From: Erythroxylum novogranatense
Lineage: Eukaryota > Streptophyta > Magnoliopsida > Malpighiales > Erythroxylaceae
Assembly (NCBI GenBank): GCA_029891385.1
Contig: CM057231.1
Coordinates: 62,231,103-62,295,102 of the forward strand
Length of the DNA stretch: 64,000 nt
Reading direction: 5' to 3'
The notes beneath the pieces are model-generated. The model was not told the origin of the DNA and ran no database searches. It saw only the letters and a list, made by a program, of their open reading frames with translations. A program made the position numbers and the translations under genes. Numbering within the stretch: the first letter of the stretch is position 1; the number at the start of each line of letters is the position of its first letter. Shown piece by piece: positions 1 to 11,790 of this stretch.

Positions 1-644
1 GAACTTTGTGTGATATGTGGTTGCTTTCAAAATTTATTCTAAAGTATGTATTTTGTGGCTTATGGATGATTTGAGAAATGGCTTAATGTTTGTCATAAGA
101 ATGTGTTGAATGAATTGTATATGGAGGATTTAAGTATGGAAAGAATGAGTATTTTGTATATGTATTATGTTATAGATTAAATTGTGGAGATTGAATCGTG
201 TTTGAAGTAGATTGACGAAGAGTATTGTGGTAGTGAGGAAAATGTGAAATCAAGATGGAAAGAATGGATTAGTCTTGATGACTTTGAGGCTTTAAAGAGA
301 TATGTATATGTTATGAAATGTCGAGTGAATATTATGAGTTAATGAAAGTTAAAATGAATGAGATGATTAAGATGATTGAAATGGAAGTTGAAAGGTAGGA
401 AATAAAGATTGAAAGAGTGAGAATTGGAAGAATTAGTGAAGGTGTGGAAATATGAAGAATTATGAAAGTTTGACTTTTGGGGATGAATAGTTGACTTTTG
501 ATTTAAGTGAAATATGATAAAATGATATTCATGAACATGTAGTGCTTGTTGAGGGCTTTCGGTAGCCATAAAGTTTGCGAATTTTCGATATCGGGGCTAG
601 AAGTTATGATAGATTGAAGTTTTGATGTTGTTTAGGTGATTGAA

Positions 645-905
645 AACCAGACGATGTACTGTAGCAAAAACCAGCTGATAGGAAAAGTGGACGCTACAGA
701 ATGTAGGAGATAGAATCAGCCTTTGTAGTCTCCATGAGAGTTATAGATCTAGATGTCTACTTTCTAACCGTCCAAGAATGAAGTCATTTCGACACCTATA
801 GAGAAAGTTATGGCATTTGCGCCAAAACATGTTTGATAGAAATCAGATGATGGAAAAAACCAGCTGATAGAAAAACCAGCTGAAGAAAAAGTAGACGATA
901 TGGAC
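645..905 (+). repeat. Array of CAGCTG/CAGACG motifs, part 1
   Basis: The phrase AAAAACCAGCTGATAG and variants with CAGACG recur with cores at about 648, 672, 688, 844, 861, 877 and 892, that is every 15-17 bp inside a cluster. CAGCTG is a perfect palindrome. The array lies upstream of the TATA box at 2293, in the presumed U3 of the LTR. Confidence 0.75.
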
Positions 906-1440
906 TTGATATCGATAGATTTAGATAAAATTTCCTTCTTGAAAGTTGTAGATCTCTCTTTTCTCTATGAGATAGATACCAAGTTTGCCCAATTTGGATA
1001 TCGGAGTCAAAAGATATGATCTATATAAGTGGACATGTGCTGGATAGAAATAGAAAAACCAGCTGAAGAAAAAGCAGACGATATGGACTTGATATCGATA
1101 GATTTAGACAAAATTTCCTTCTTGAAAGTTGTAGATCTCTCTTTTCTCTATGAGATAGATACCAAGTTTGCCCAATTTGGATATCGGAGTCAAAAGATAT
1201 GATCTATATAAGTGGACATGTGCTGGATAGAAAAACCAGTTGATAGAAAAACCAGCTGAAGCAAAAGCAGACGATATGGACTTGATATTGATAGATTTAG
1301 ACAAAATTTCCTTCTTGAAAGTTGTAGATCTCTCTTTCTCTGAGATAGATACCAAGTTTGCCCAATTTGGATATCGGAGTCAAAAGATATGATCTATATA
1401 AGTGGACATGTCTGGATAGAAAACCAGTGATAGAAAAACC
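897..1440 (+). repeat. Tandem repeat of about 185 bp, nearly three copies
   Basis: Units begin GATATGGACTTGATAT at 897, 1080 and 1273, giving periods of 183 and 193 bp, and each ends in the CAGCTG-containing phrase. The third unit is shorter and more diverged. The unit length is close to the roughly 190-bp repeat found upstream of TATA in the related LARD LTRs. Confidence 0.85.
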
Positions 1441-1631
1441 AGTGATAGGAAAACCGAAGATGCAAAAATCAGACGAAAGATTAATTGAGATATTTGACCC
1501 TTTTAGAGACTGAATTTGGATTTAAGTTCTTCATGAACATTGTAGATCAGTCTTTTCTCTATGAAATAGACATCAATTTTGTCCAATTTGGAGTTCGGAG
1601 TTAAAAGTTATAAGCGTTTGAAGTTTGGAGG

Positions 1632-1830
1632 AAAAATCAGCTGATGAAAATCAGCTGATGCAAAAATCAGCTGATCCAAAAATCAGCTGATGCAAAATCA
1701 GCTGATGGAAAAGTCAGACGAAGGAAATCAGACGATGAACAGTAAATCAGACGATAGAAAATCAGACGATGAACAGATAAATCGACGCGATAGAAAATCA
1801 GATGATGAACAGTAAAGCAGATGGAAGGAA
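1632..1830 (+). repeat. Array of CAGCTG/CAGACG motifs, part 2
   Basis: Cores at about 1638, 1652, 1668, 1684, 1699, 1715, 1729, 1748, 1763, 1783, 1799 and 1818 are spaced mostly 14-16 bp, with a few gaps of 19-20. The first five cores read CAGCTG and the next mostly CAGACG, so the motif text switches inside the array. The array at 63355-63625 in an unrelated LTR also uses CAGACG. Confidence 0.75.
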
Positions 1831-2292
1831 AACAGTCTGCACACAGATCAGTATTTTGAGGATATATGAAGCTACAGAGCTCGGATTGAGGTGATTCAAA
1901 TTGGAGATTAAACTAAAGTTATAAGGCTACAACTTTGATGAAGAACCCCGATCAAGATGGAGCCTCTAAGACTGTTGGATATTGGAATGAAACTCGTGCG
2001 ATTATGCAGTCTCGATTTTTATGCAGTGTCGATAGTATTTTGGCCATAACTTCTTCGTTTTAGATCCGAATTGAGCGTGGTTTGTTGCGTTGGATTCGTA
2101 TGATCGAGGAGAACATTATGAAGAAGAAATTATTGTAAAATTCCTTTATTTACCTGATCGGAATTTGGAGCCAAGATATCAACTTTTAAGGGCAATTTTG
2201 GAAGAACACTTAAAGAGTTAAGTTAGTAGGCTTATAAGGAGGGGCATGAGAGTCTTTCCTCATTCATTAAATGACATGTCATGTGGATGTAG

Positions 2293-2300
2293 TATAAATA
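2293..2300 (+). promoter_or_regulatory. TATA box of LTR X1
   Basis: TATAAATA sits about 100 bp before a purine-rich AGAAAGAAAG tract. The LARD LTRs have TATAAAA followed by a similar GAGAAGAGAG tract at the equivalent place. It probably marks the U3/R boundary. Confidence 0.6.
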
Positions 2301-4196
2301 GAGGAGAAGCAGGCTGTGGTCGTGAGAGTTAGAAAAATGAATAAAGAGAAACGAAAGAAAGAAAGAAAGAAGAGAGAAAGAGAAGAGTGGGTTTGGTGGA
2401 AGGAGAAAAGAAAGGACAGCAGCTAGGGTTCGATTTTGTGAGCTTTCCAGGAGGATTTCAACATGCTCCAAGAGGGAAAAAGATGAAGGATGAAGAGAGC
2501 TCTAGGATGAGCTAAGAAAATCCGAAAATGGTGAAGAGTGAGGTAAAGCCGATTTTCAAGCTTCAAGCTTTTCTTAAAATTTTGGTGTAGAATCATGGAA
2601 AATATTATGGTTTTGTGGATTATGAAATTAGTTGTGATGTCTATGCTAAGATGGTGGTTTAATTTTGGATTAATGTGAGTTAGGGTTTATGCCCAATTTT
2701 GGAAATTGGGGCTTTTGTAAATTGATGCATTAGATAGCTTAGAAATATGTTGGAATTGGGTTTCTATAGTAAATTTTGAGGGTTATGGTATTTATGATGA
2801 TGAATTTGGATGATTTCGGTCTAGGAAATTTCAAAGTGGGCGAAAGAAAGAAGCTTGGAGAAATTAGAGCTTTGGACAAGTTCTAGCATGGATTCGAGGT
2901 GGGTATCCGTTTATAATAGAATTTATAAGCCATTACCGCTTTCTTTAAACAAAGAGATTTTCTGACTTAAATTGCATCATAATTGTTGCATCATTGCATA
3001 AATGATTTGAAAATCATTTTGATTCGATACATGAAATTTTGATGAATTGCAAAATACATTGTGTTATGCCTTGAAAGACTTCATGGCGGTGTGTATATTC
3101 GGAAAAGAGCATTTGATAAATTGATTTGAGCATTATATGTGCTTTTGTGTGGGCAAGAGAGTAACGTTGTGATAGTCTCGTGCACGTAGACAAAAATAAT
3201 GTGATAGCCTTCTCCCGGCTGCCCGCTTGTGGCCTACGAGATCCAAAAATGGACTCGTCGTGATTACGGTAAACTTCGGTTTCCGTCGTGTTTATGGAAC
3301 TCTCTAGCCATTTGTGTGTGCATTGCTTACGTGAATTGCCAAGTTGATGCATTCATGTCTTGTGACCTATGGATTTGTGGTGAAAGCCTAAGACGATATC
3401 TGATTTGTAAAATGTGATTTTGATTACAGCAAGAAAAGAACTTCTTCAAAAATGTGCTTTACGGATTTCAAAGAAATGTTTTCTAAGACCAGAAAAGAAA
3501 AAGATTTCAAGAGTTTTGCTTATTGTTTTGTTATAAACTGTTACCCATTGAGCGTAAGCTCACCCCCCTCATTACCATCCACAGGTAATGAGAAGAAGAT
3601 CTGGGAGCGCGAAAAGAGGATTTTATATCTTTGTATTTGCATTCGGATTTTATATTGTGATTGTATTATGGCTTGTAAGGCCATTAAAATTTGTATATGA
3701 TTATGGGATGAGATTATGTAAGTGAAATATGGTTAGTATTTATGAATGTGAATTATGATCATGACTTGAGATATGACCAGAATTATGGAAGTGTTTAGAT
3801 ATAGGATTGTAAATGTGTATGATGGGATTCGGACAGGAGGTCCAAGATTTGTGTGATGGGTTGGAAATATTGAAGTGCTTTCATGTATGGATTTGTGTAT
3901 GGATATGATATGGAAATTATGTATAAATGGCATAAGATGGATTGACGAAATTCAAATATTTGTTAATAAGCGAAATTGGGATAAAGAGAGATATGATTGT
4001 AGCGAATGATAAAATGTTTTTCGAATGCGAACGCGATATGATTGAATATGAAGGATTAAAAGGATTGAGGAATTGATGAAATACAAATTGGAAATTGAAA
4101 CTACTTTGAACGATGTGTAAGTGGAAAAAAAAAAGCGATATTAGTTAAGCTGCGATTCGTTCGTTATGAGTTGGGTTCCGGAAACGGGTCCCAACA

Positions 4197-5147
4197 GAAT
4201 TGGTTTAGATGATCTTCTTGAAGAATGTAGGACATGATTAGAGCTTTCCAACAATATAAAATTTGTCCCAATTGGACTTAGGATGAAAAAGTTATGAGAG
4301 TGGGAAGGTTTCAGCCACTGTTGTTATTCATGAAATTTTTGCAGCAACTTTGCAAGGATTTTTCACCCAATTAGAGACTGATTTGGTTTCTGTTTTCTTC
4401 ATGAAAAATGTAGATTATCTTTTTATCTTTAAATTGAGGTATGATTTACAGATATTGGATTTAGAAATAAAAAGTTATGTGGTTGGGAGTGTTGACAGCT
4501 ACTGTTCATACTGCAGAAATACTGTTCCATTGGTTTTACATTCTAGCTGAAACTTCCAGTAGGTTTTTACCTCTTCTAATGACTGATCTGGCTTTTACTC
4601 CCTTCATAAGAATTGTAGATTAACTTTTTACCTTTCCAATGAGGTATAGTATGCAATGTTCGGAGTAAGGAGTAAGAAGTTATGGTCATTGGAAGATTAC
4701 TGTCACTATTCCCAAATACTGTTCATGTAGTCATTTGAGGCAGCCCCTTCATGCGTGGTTTTGTCCCTCTTAATGATATAATTGAGTCTTGTTTCCTTCA
4801 TAAAATAGGTAGAGGGTCTTTTTATCTTTTCAGGGAGGTATGAATTGTCCGAATCGGAGTTAAGAGCAAAAAGTTATGAGGGTCGGAAATTGGCATTTCA
4901 CTATTCATTTGGCTGATTTTTATAACGACATAAGATTTCATATCAGCTTAGGAATTGGATTTTAAATTTTGGATCCTAAGAAGATTATTTTAAATTGGAG
5001 GTTAATTACGATGAATCTTACAAATTTTTGCACGGAGGGCTTTCATTGAATTTAAACTTGTATATAGGTATGATGGTTTAGGATTAAGTAGTTGGATTCT
5101 AGCAACGGGATCTGACATCAGTTGGGCTCTGGAAACGGGGTCCAACA
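4197..5147 (+). mobile_element. X2: right part of an X3-like gypsy LTR
   Basis: From 4197 the sequence resembles 60600-61952 (LTR X3), including the phrases GAGCTTTCCAACAATATA and TTGGACTTAGGATGA. It ends GGGGTCCAACA at 5147, almost the same as the X3 internal end GGGGTCCAACA at 61952. Immediately after 5147 comes copia leader sequence, so this LTR is inserted in copia A. The break at 4196/4197 suggests that X1 landed inside X2. There is no coding content. Confidence 0.6.
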
Positions 5148-5248
5148 GTTTCATTGGTACATCAAGGTAAAGTGTATTAGACTTGGTGTTGTGAATTTGA
5201 ACTGCACGGATTGAGAAATTAGCCGATTAGATAGCAATTCCACAATGG

Positions 5249-5424
5249 ATAAGTCGACTTATACGTCCATAACTCGACTTGTTTGGTGCACTGTAGACGC
5301 ATAACTCGACTTGCACAATGGTACAAGTCGACTTGTTCTTGCACAGTTGCATAAGTCGACTTACATTTTCATAAGTCGACTTATACAGAGTCATAAGTCG
5401 ACTTATACATACACAAGTCGACTT
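5249..5424 (+). repeat. Leader array of AAGTCGACTT motifs (copia A)
   Basis: Eight (G/C)TCGAC cores start at 5253, 5273, 5305, 5327, 5355, 5375, 5397 and 5417, giving steps of 20, 32, 22, 28, 20, 22 and 20 bp. Most units read AAGTCGACTT, a 10-bp palindrome containing a SalI site. The array lies in the leader, about 800 bp before gag. Confidence 0.85.
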
Positions 5425-5634
5425 ACAACATGCATAGGTGGGATGATGGATGATTTTAGGTATAGATTCAATGTGATTGATGAATTGCCCTAAATCATTC
5501 CATATAGTCATGGTGACTATAATCCTATAGCTTGGAAAAGAAGTAGATGAGACCTGAAAACCCTCACACTTAATATGAAAACTCACATCTTCCATTAATA
5601 TAGGGAGAACCAGAGTTCTTATAGAGTTGAGTTG

Positions 5635-6019
5635 TTGGGTAAACCCAAGCTCACTCTATACGAATATGTTCGAACCATGAAAATAAGATTTTTGGATTAA
5701 TGGGTCGGTTTTCACTAGAAACGTTGATTTTTTTAGTAAATTCAAGGTCAACGTGGACAGAGGCGAAATTGGGTAGTGTACATCAGATGTACGCGCATCA
5801 AGAGTTGATAACCCAATGGGTGTGCATACATCACGAGTTGATAGCACTAGTCGATAGTTGCATCTATAAAGTAATTGGTATGATCGATACCTGCCGATTG
5901 ATCTAAGGTGGCTTGTTGGGTAAACCCAAGGTCATTTTAGTAATGTCGGATATCTATGATGCAATTGGTATGACTGATATCTACTGATTGACCTAAGGTG
6001 GCTTGTTGGGTAAACCCAA
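5635..6019 (+). repeat. Four leader hairpins TTGGG-TAAA-CCCAA (copia A)
   Basis: Short inverted repeats occur at 5635-5648, 5732-5745 (decayed: TTTAG/TTCAA), 5916-5929 and 6006-6019. Each is followed by a phrase like GGTCA or GCTCA. The last two sit in a direct repeat beginning GGTGGCTTGTTGGGT. They are compared with copies B and C in the findings. Confidence 0.7.
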
Positions 6020-6167
6020 GGTCATTGTTAGTAATATCGGATATCGACCCACTAGGACATTTTATCATAATGTTTCTTGGATTCGTACTGAGGGTTATGG
6101 ATTCTTTGAAACTAGTGGGAGCCATATGCATATCATGCAAGTCCTTATGATCATGCATTTAATTCTA

Positions 6168-6197
6168 TTCTAACATTCTTTCTCTCTTTCTCTTTAG
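6168..6197 (+). promoter_or_regulatory. Possible 3' splice site just upstream of copia gag (A)
   Basis: TTCTAAC (branch-point-like) at 6168-6174 is followed by an uninterrupted pyrimidine tract and TTTAG ending at 6197, 11 bp before the gag ATG. Copy B keeps the same arrangement at 18449-18478. No matching donor site was identified, so splicing is only a suggestion. Confidence 0.35.
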
Positions 6198-6208
6198 GTT
6201 GATTGAAG

Positions 6209-7045
6209 ATGACTTCAAGTGTGAACTTGCGCTCGCTTATGGACTCAAACAAATTAACTGGACCAAATTTTCTTGATTGGCTGAGAAATCTGAGAATTGT
6301 TCTCAGATCTGAGGAACTGGGATATGTCCTTAATGTTCCACTTCCTGATCCACCTGCTGTTGATGCTTCTGATGAGGATCAAAAAGTTTATCGAAAGTAT
6401 CTCAAAGACAGTGACATAGCAACCTGTATTATGCTTGCCTCGATGTCACCAGAGCTGCAGAAGCAGCATGAGTCTATGGATGCTCATACCATTGTGTTTC
6501 ATCTTAGGGAGCTGTTTGATGAGCAAGCTCGGTCTGAAAGGTTCGAGACCTCGAGGTTACTCTTCACTACTAAGATGACTCTAGGTTCATCTGCGGCAAG
6601 ATGCATCAAGATGAATGGGTATATTGAGAGGTTGGCTGTCTTAGGTTTTGTGATGGATTATGAATTAAGTGTTGACTTAATTCTAGTTGGATTGTCTGAT
6701 AGTTATTCACAGTTTGTGTTAAACTATCGGATGAATCAAATATCCACGACAATCCACGAGTTGATCAATCTGCCAAGACAAATGAAAGCAAGCTATCAAG
6801 AAGGATAGCAAGCAAGTGCTTATGGTGGACTCTTCTTCCGGTTCCAAGAAAAGAAATCAAGAAGAAGAGGTCTAAGAAACCGAAAGGAAGTATAGCCAAG
6901 AAGAAAACCAAAGAGACTGCACCAAAAGGAACTTGCTTCCATTGTGGCAAGACTGGCCACTGGAAGAGGAACTGTAAAGTCTATCTGGAGGAATTGAAGC
7001 AGAAGAAGGCATCAGATGCCTCAATTCTCTGGTATGTTTGTCATT
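6209..7045 (+). pseudogene. gag: Copia gag (copy A), frameshifted
   Basis: The capsid/nucleocapsid polyprotein of a Ty1/copia element would package element RNA into cytoplasmic particles. The start is the ATG at 6209 (MTSSVNLRS), which matches copy B at 18490. About 200 residues of capsid follow (motif GPNFLDWLRN near residue 20). The frame is lost near 6808, and the nucleocapsid knuckle C-F-H-C-G-K-T-G-H-W-K-R-N-C lies in another frame at 6934-6975. The frame breaks mean no full Gag can be made. Identification as copia gag is firm; the lineage is less so. Confidence 0.85.
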
Positions 7046-10000
7046 GATGTTAATCTGCTTTCGATCATAACATATGGGTATTAGATACCGGTTGTGGCTC
7101 ACACATATGCAATGATATGCAGGGCCTCAGGGACAGTAGACAGCTCATGAAGGGAGAACTAGACCTGCGTGTGGGAAATGGAGCAAGAGTTGCTGCATTA
7201 GCCGTAGGCACTTACTTTTTGTCACTCCCCACTGGGCTTGTAATTAAATTGGATGAATGTTATTTTGTACCAGATTAACAAAGAACATATTATACATTTC
7301 TTGTTTAAATAGAGTGGGTTTCCATTTGACTTTTAGTAGCAATGGTTGTTCTATTAGTTTGAATGGAATGCTTTATGGTACTGGTACATTATGCAATGGA
7401 ATTTAAATATTAGATATGTCACATCCAATTATGAATGTCAATGAATCGAAAAGACATAAAAGAAATAATTTAAAATCAACTTACTTATGGCATTGTCGCC
7501 TTGGCCATATAAATGAGAGACGCATAGCTAAGCTCCATAAGAGTGGAAGTTTAGGGTCATTTGATTATGAATGATATGACACATGTGAATCTTGTTTATT
7601 AGGCAAGATGACTAAGTTGCCCTTTAAGGGAAAGGGTGAACGAGCGATTGGAGTATTAGACCTAATATATTCAGATGTATGTGGTCCGATGACCATCCAT
7701 GCTAGAAGTGGTTTTCTTTACTTCATTACCTTTATCGATGATTATTCTCGATATGGTTACCTGTATCTGATGAGATACAAATCTGAAGCATTTGAAAAGT
7801 TCAAATAATTCAGAAATGAAGTAGAAAACCAACTTGGGAAAAGTATCAAGACATTGCGATCTGATCGTGGTGGGGAATACTTAGACCAACAGTTTTTGGA
7901 TTATCTCAGAGATAATGAGATTTTATCTCAATGGACTCCTCCTTACACACCACAAAGATAATGGTGTGGCGAAAGGAGAAATCGAACCTTTTAGACATGG
8001 TACGATCAATGATGGGCTTTGCAAAGTTACCAAAATCCTTTTGGGGGTATGCAATCGAGACAGCTGTTTACTTGCTAAACAGAGTTCCATCAAAGACAGT
8101 TGATGTTAGATGTGGACTAACAAAAGACCCTATCTTACTCATTTGAAAGTTTGGGGTTGTCCTGCTTATGTGAAGCGGATGCAGTCAGATAAACTTGATG
8201 CAAAATCGACAAGTGTTTGTTCGTAGGATATCCTAAAGAAACAATGGGATATCGCCTACCATCTTTGAGGAACAAAAGGTGTTTGTTTGAAGCATGCTGT
8301 CTTTTTAGAGAAAGAGTTTCTTTACAAGAAGACAAGGGAGTAAAATAGAACTTGAAGAAGTTCAAGATGCTCGAACAGACGCAGATCAATCGCTCAACTC
8401 AAACTGTGACTCATACAAATGAAGTAACAGCTCAACCTTTACAACACACAAAGTTCGTGAGGTCACGTAGGATACGCCTGTTCCGAGAGATATGGATTTC
8501 TCGTGAATGAACAGGATGACGATTGCTCATAGAAGATGATGAGCCTACTACCTATGAAGAGGTTCGAAGAGTTCGAGTCCGAGAAATGGCTTGAGCCATG
8601 AAATCGTAAATGGATTCCATGTATGAAAACCAAGTATGGACTTTGGTTGAGGCACCAAGGAATCAAACCCATAGGGTGTAAATGGGTTTCAAAAGAAAAC
8701 CGACATGGATGGTAATGTAATTACCTATAAAGCAAGGCTTGTGGCTAAAGGTTTTCGTCAAAGACAAGGAGTTGACTACGACGAGACCTTCAGCCCAGTA
8801 GCAATGCTTAAATCCATCAGGATACTCCTAGCCATTGCCACTCATTATGATTATGAGATATGACAAATGGATGCGAAGACAGCTTTCCTAAATGGGAATC
8901 TAGCTGAGGATGTGTATATGACACAACCTGAGGGCTTCATCTCCTATGATGGCGAAAATGTATGCAAGCTTCAAAAATCCATCTATGGATTGAAGCAAGC
9001 ATCCAGGAGTTGGAATATCCGTTTTGATAAGGTAATCAAAGAGTTTGGTTTCTCACAAAAACCGGATGAATACTGTGTGTATAAGAAGGTTAATGAGACT
9101 GCAATCGTATTCCTTGTGCTATATGTAGATGACATATTATTACTAGGAAACGATGTCTCGATGCTACAATCAGTGAAGATTTGGTTATCCAAACAATTTG
9201 CCATGAAAGACCTTGGTGAAGCAACTTATATCCTTGGGATAAGAATCTATAGAGATAGATCAAAAAGATTGCTTGGTCTTTCACAATCAACGTATATAGA
9301 CAAGATGCTAAAGAGGTTTAGCATGGAACAATCCAAGAGAGGGTACCTTCCCATCACTTATAGGATAACACTCTCGAATCTATGTGTCCTAAGACACAAG
9401 ATGAGAGGATGCGCATGGATATGATCCCGTATGCATCTGCGGTAGGATCTATCATGTACGCAATGCTATGTACGAGACCTGATGTATCATATGCTCTAAG
9501 TGTTACGAGCAGATACCAATCGGATCCCGTGAGGGTCATCGGGTGGTATCAAGAATATCCCAAGTACTTGCGAAGGACTAAGGATGTTTTCTTGATATAT
9601 GGAGATGGAGATCTCAAAGTGGCGGGTATACTGGATGCCGCTTTCAATCGATAAGGATGATTTCAAATCCCAATCAGTTACGATTCACATCTGAATGGCG
9701 GGCGATCGGTTGGAAGAGTTCCAAACAAGAGACGATCGCTGATTCAACAACCGAGGCGAGTACATTGCCGCTTCGAGGCGCAACAAAGGAAGCGGTTTGG
9801 ATCAAGTTCATTCTTGAACTTGGTGTGGTTCCTAGCGGTGATGGGCCCATCTGGTTGTATTGTGAAAACAATGGGGCTATTAAGCAGCGAAGGAACCAAG
9901 GTCTCATCAACGATCCAAACACGTACTCCGTAGATATAATCTGATCAGAGAGATCATTGGTTGAGGTGATGTGCAGATAGAGAGAATTCCCGTAGAGCGA

Positions 10001-10085
10001 GAATATTGTCGATCCGCTGACAAAGCCATTGTCACGTAAGAGTTTTGATTCTCATGTACTCTTTATGGTATTAGATATCAAGGCG
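7046..10085 (+). pseudogene. pol: Copia pol (copy A): protease, integrase, RT, RNase H, heavily broken
   Basis: Domains appear in Ty1/copia order. Protease has the active site D-T-G at 7084-7092. The integrase zinc-binding part (H-H-C-C) spans about 7485-7605, and its DDE core has D in SDVCGP near 7674, D in FIDDYSR near 7735 and E in GGEY near 7875. The reverse transcriptase has YVDD at 9122-9133. RNase H spans about 9560-10030. An in-frame TAA lies at 7806-7808. A TGA at 8861-8863 replaces the tryptophan codon still present in copy B, and copy C shares this TGA. Many further one-base indels make it non-functional as read, though some may be sequence errors (see findings). Confidence 0.85.
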
Positions 10086-10099
10086 ATTGGCTTTAGGTC

Positions 10100-10110
10100 A
10101 AGTGGGAGAT
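10100..10110 (+). other. Polypurine tract of copia A
   Basis: AAGTGGGAGAT directly precedes the 3' LTR start TGTTAGAG. It is the expected plus-strand DNA primer. The same tract is present in copy C (minus strand, 34882-34896) and deleted in copy B. Confidence 0.8.
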
Positions 10111-11790
10111 TGTTAGAGTAGTGCCCTAAAGGCAATCACCTTTAGCGCGTTTTGTACAAAATTGTGTACATTCTTTATAAATAAATAAAGAAAGGCATAT
10201 TTCATTAATTTGATGTTCATCATTTATGAATGGATATTAATCTATAAGCAAATTAATGAAGTCCATGATTTATGACATAGCATGAAGGAAATTATGATGT
10301 GATCATACTCATGAGATTCCTATCATGTGCAATTATGTCAAGATTCAAATTATCCTAGTCATAGGATTACCGAGATCGACATCGGTAATCCAGAAAGACT
10401 AGCACATCTCAAGCTCCTTGATTTGATCAAGCAGTGGATCTCAGAAACTGTAAATATGAGATATTTAGGGTTGAGATGTGGATGCTTACTAGAGGTAGTA
10501 AGTACATTGGTTGACCTGCTATGAGATCATCACATGGATGTCCTATTCTGATGTCAGTGATAATCTCATCATAGCAATGGTGCAAGTATCCTTAAACTTG
10601 AGGTACTCAAGGATATCTTGGATGCTGATTCTGTGCTTTGACTCCATTCCTTGTTGCCTCACAGAGGTCGTTGATAGGGTGGTGATTGGGTACAGTTTGA
10701 GGTATTCGAAGGTAATTGAGTAGCCAATAGAGAATTCACCACTTCTGTGATAGCAGAAGATGATACCCATGGCCTCTTGTCAGGGTCATTACTTGGAAAT
10801 CTCTGATCAGAGTACATATGTCATGAAGAGTGTCTTCGTTGACATATTTAGTATTAAGTAATGAGTCCCAGGACAAGAACTGAAATCACTTGGACTAGAT
10901 TTGACACAGTCAGTCTAGTGAGAGTTGACACATTGCCCATACTCATAACCAAGTGGGGTATAGCATGGTGAAAGGATGAATTGCACGGTAATTGTCTATG
11001 GAAAGGTTCGTGATATGGTCCATAATGAATATATGTTTATTCGTCAAACCAATTACTTTCCGATCAATTGGGGGTCATGATGTGTTGCTAGATACCGCTC
11101 ATGACTTGCTCAGATTAAGTGTTAATCTAAGTGGCCAACATAACCGGGAACCTAATGGGTAACACGCATAAGAGTGTCTCGGAGAATTCGTAAAATAGTT
11201 TTGGATAGAGATCCAATAAATGGAGAGCAATCAGATTAAATGGATCCCGATGAGATCGAGATATGTCTCGATGAGATCGCGACATCGATATTGTTGAGAC
11301 AGGTCTCCGGTGATTTTTCCCTACCGGGACCCGGTAGGACCGACCCTAGTGTGACTGGACCACTTCAGCATTTATATATATATATATATATATATGGTGT
11401 GTACGTGGATGGAGGAGATGGAGCTTTAGAAACTTCTTCTTTAATGCTTAGTCATCAAGCATTAAATGACAAAATGACAAAATAATGAAGATGAAAGATG
11501 ATGATGCTCGTTGATGATGTATAAGAGGTTTAAAAACAAGTTTTAAACCTAAGTGTATAAGGGCTTCTTCGTGGGTTTTGCAAGAAAGACGAGAAAGGGT
11601 TTTTCATCTTTCAAGCTTTCCATCATCATCGTCCTTCAAGTTCTTCTCCAAGGCTTTATCTCCTCTTCATCATTCTCAAGCTCTCCAAGGACAAAGGTAG
11701 GAGCTAGCACTCTTTACTTTGTTCTGACTATTCCCGGGTCAAAGGGTTTGTCCCGGTTAGGTTTTCGATCTCTGCGTGGATACCGTTAGA
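10111..11790 (+). mobile_element. 3' LTR of copia A, 3' end missing
   Basis: It starts TGTTAGAGTAGTGCCC, as in the copy B LTR at 14444, and runs in register with it to GATACCGTTAGA. There it switches to SIRE gag sequence and lacks roughly 150 bp, including the terminal CCTACA. It contains a short TA microsatellite at about 11370-11394 and the paired phrase CGATGAGATCG (11267 and 11288), also seen in the other LTRs. Confidence 0.85.

Larger units (their letters stand above)
1..4196 (+). mobile_element. X1: long Ty3/gypsy-type LTR, left end outside the window
   Basis: This non-coding stretch is a diverged relative of the 4.47 kb LTRs at 19505-23969 and 24571-29048. Shared blocks occur in the same order: a block with the phrase TTTTCGATATCGGG near 575, a TATA box near 2293, a block starting GGTGGGTA near 2900, and a block starting GTTACCCA near 3540. 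It ends in GGGTCCCAACA at 4196, the same end as the LARD LTRs (GGGTCCCAACA). No primer-binding site follows, so it is either a solo LTR or a 3' LTR. From the length of its relatives, its start should lie a few hundred bases left of the window. I see no gene; short open frames inside it have no recognisable domain. Confidence 0.7.
5148..11790 (+). mobile_element. Copia copy A (Ty1/copia, Angela/Tork-like), truncated at both ends
   Basis: It begins abruptly in leader sequence matching copy B from about 17389, because X2 is inserted there; the 5' LTR and primer-binding site lie outside the window or are lost. The order is leader, gag, protease, integrase, reverse transcriptase, RNase H, polypurine tract, 3' LTR, which is the Ty1/copia order. 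The 3' LTR is cut at about 11790 against SIRE gag sequence. The lineage call rests on gag and RT wording and is tentative. The coding region has many stops and frameshifts, so the copy is dead. Confidence 0.85.

Noticed and set aside
5249..5424. Regularly spaced repeats resembling a CRISPR array
   Set aside because: Repeats are only 6-10 bp, spacers about 10-20 bp, and the context is plant retrotransposon leaders; no cas genes. Treated as motif arrays.
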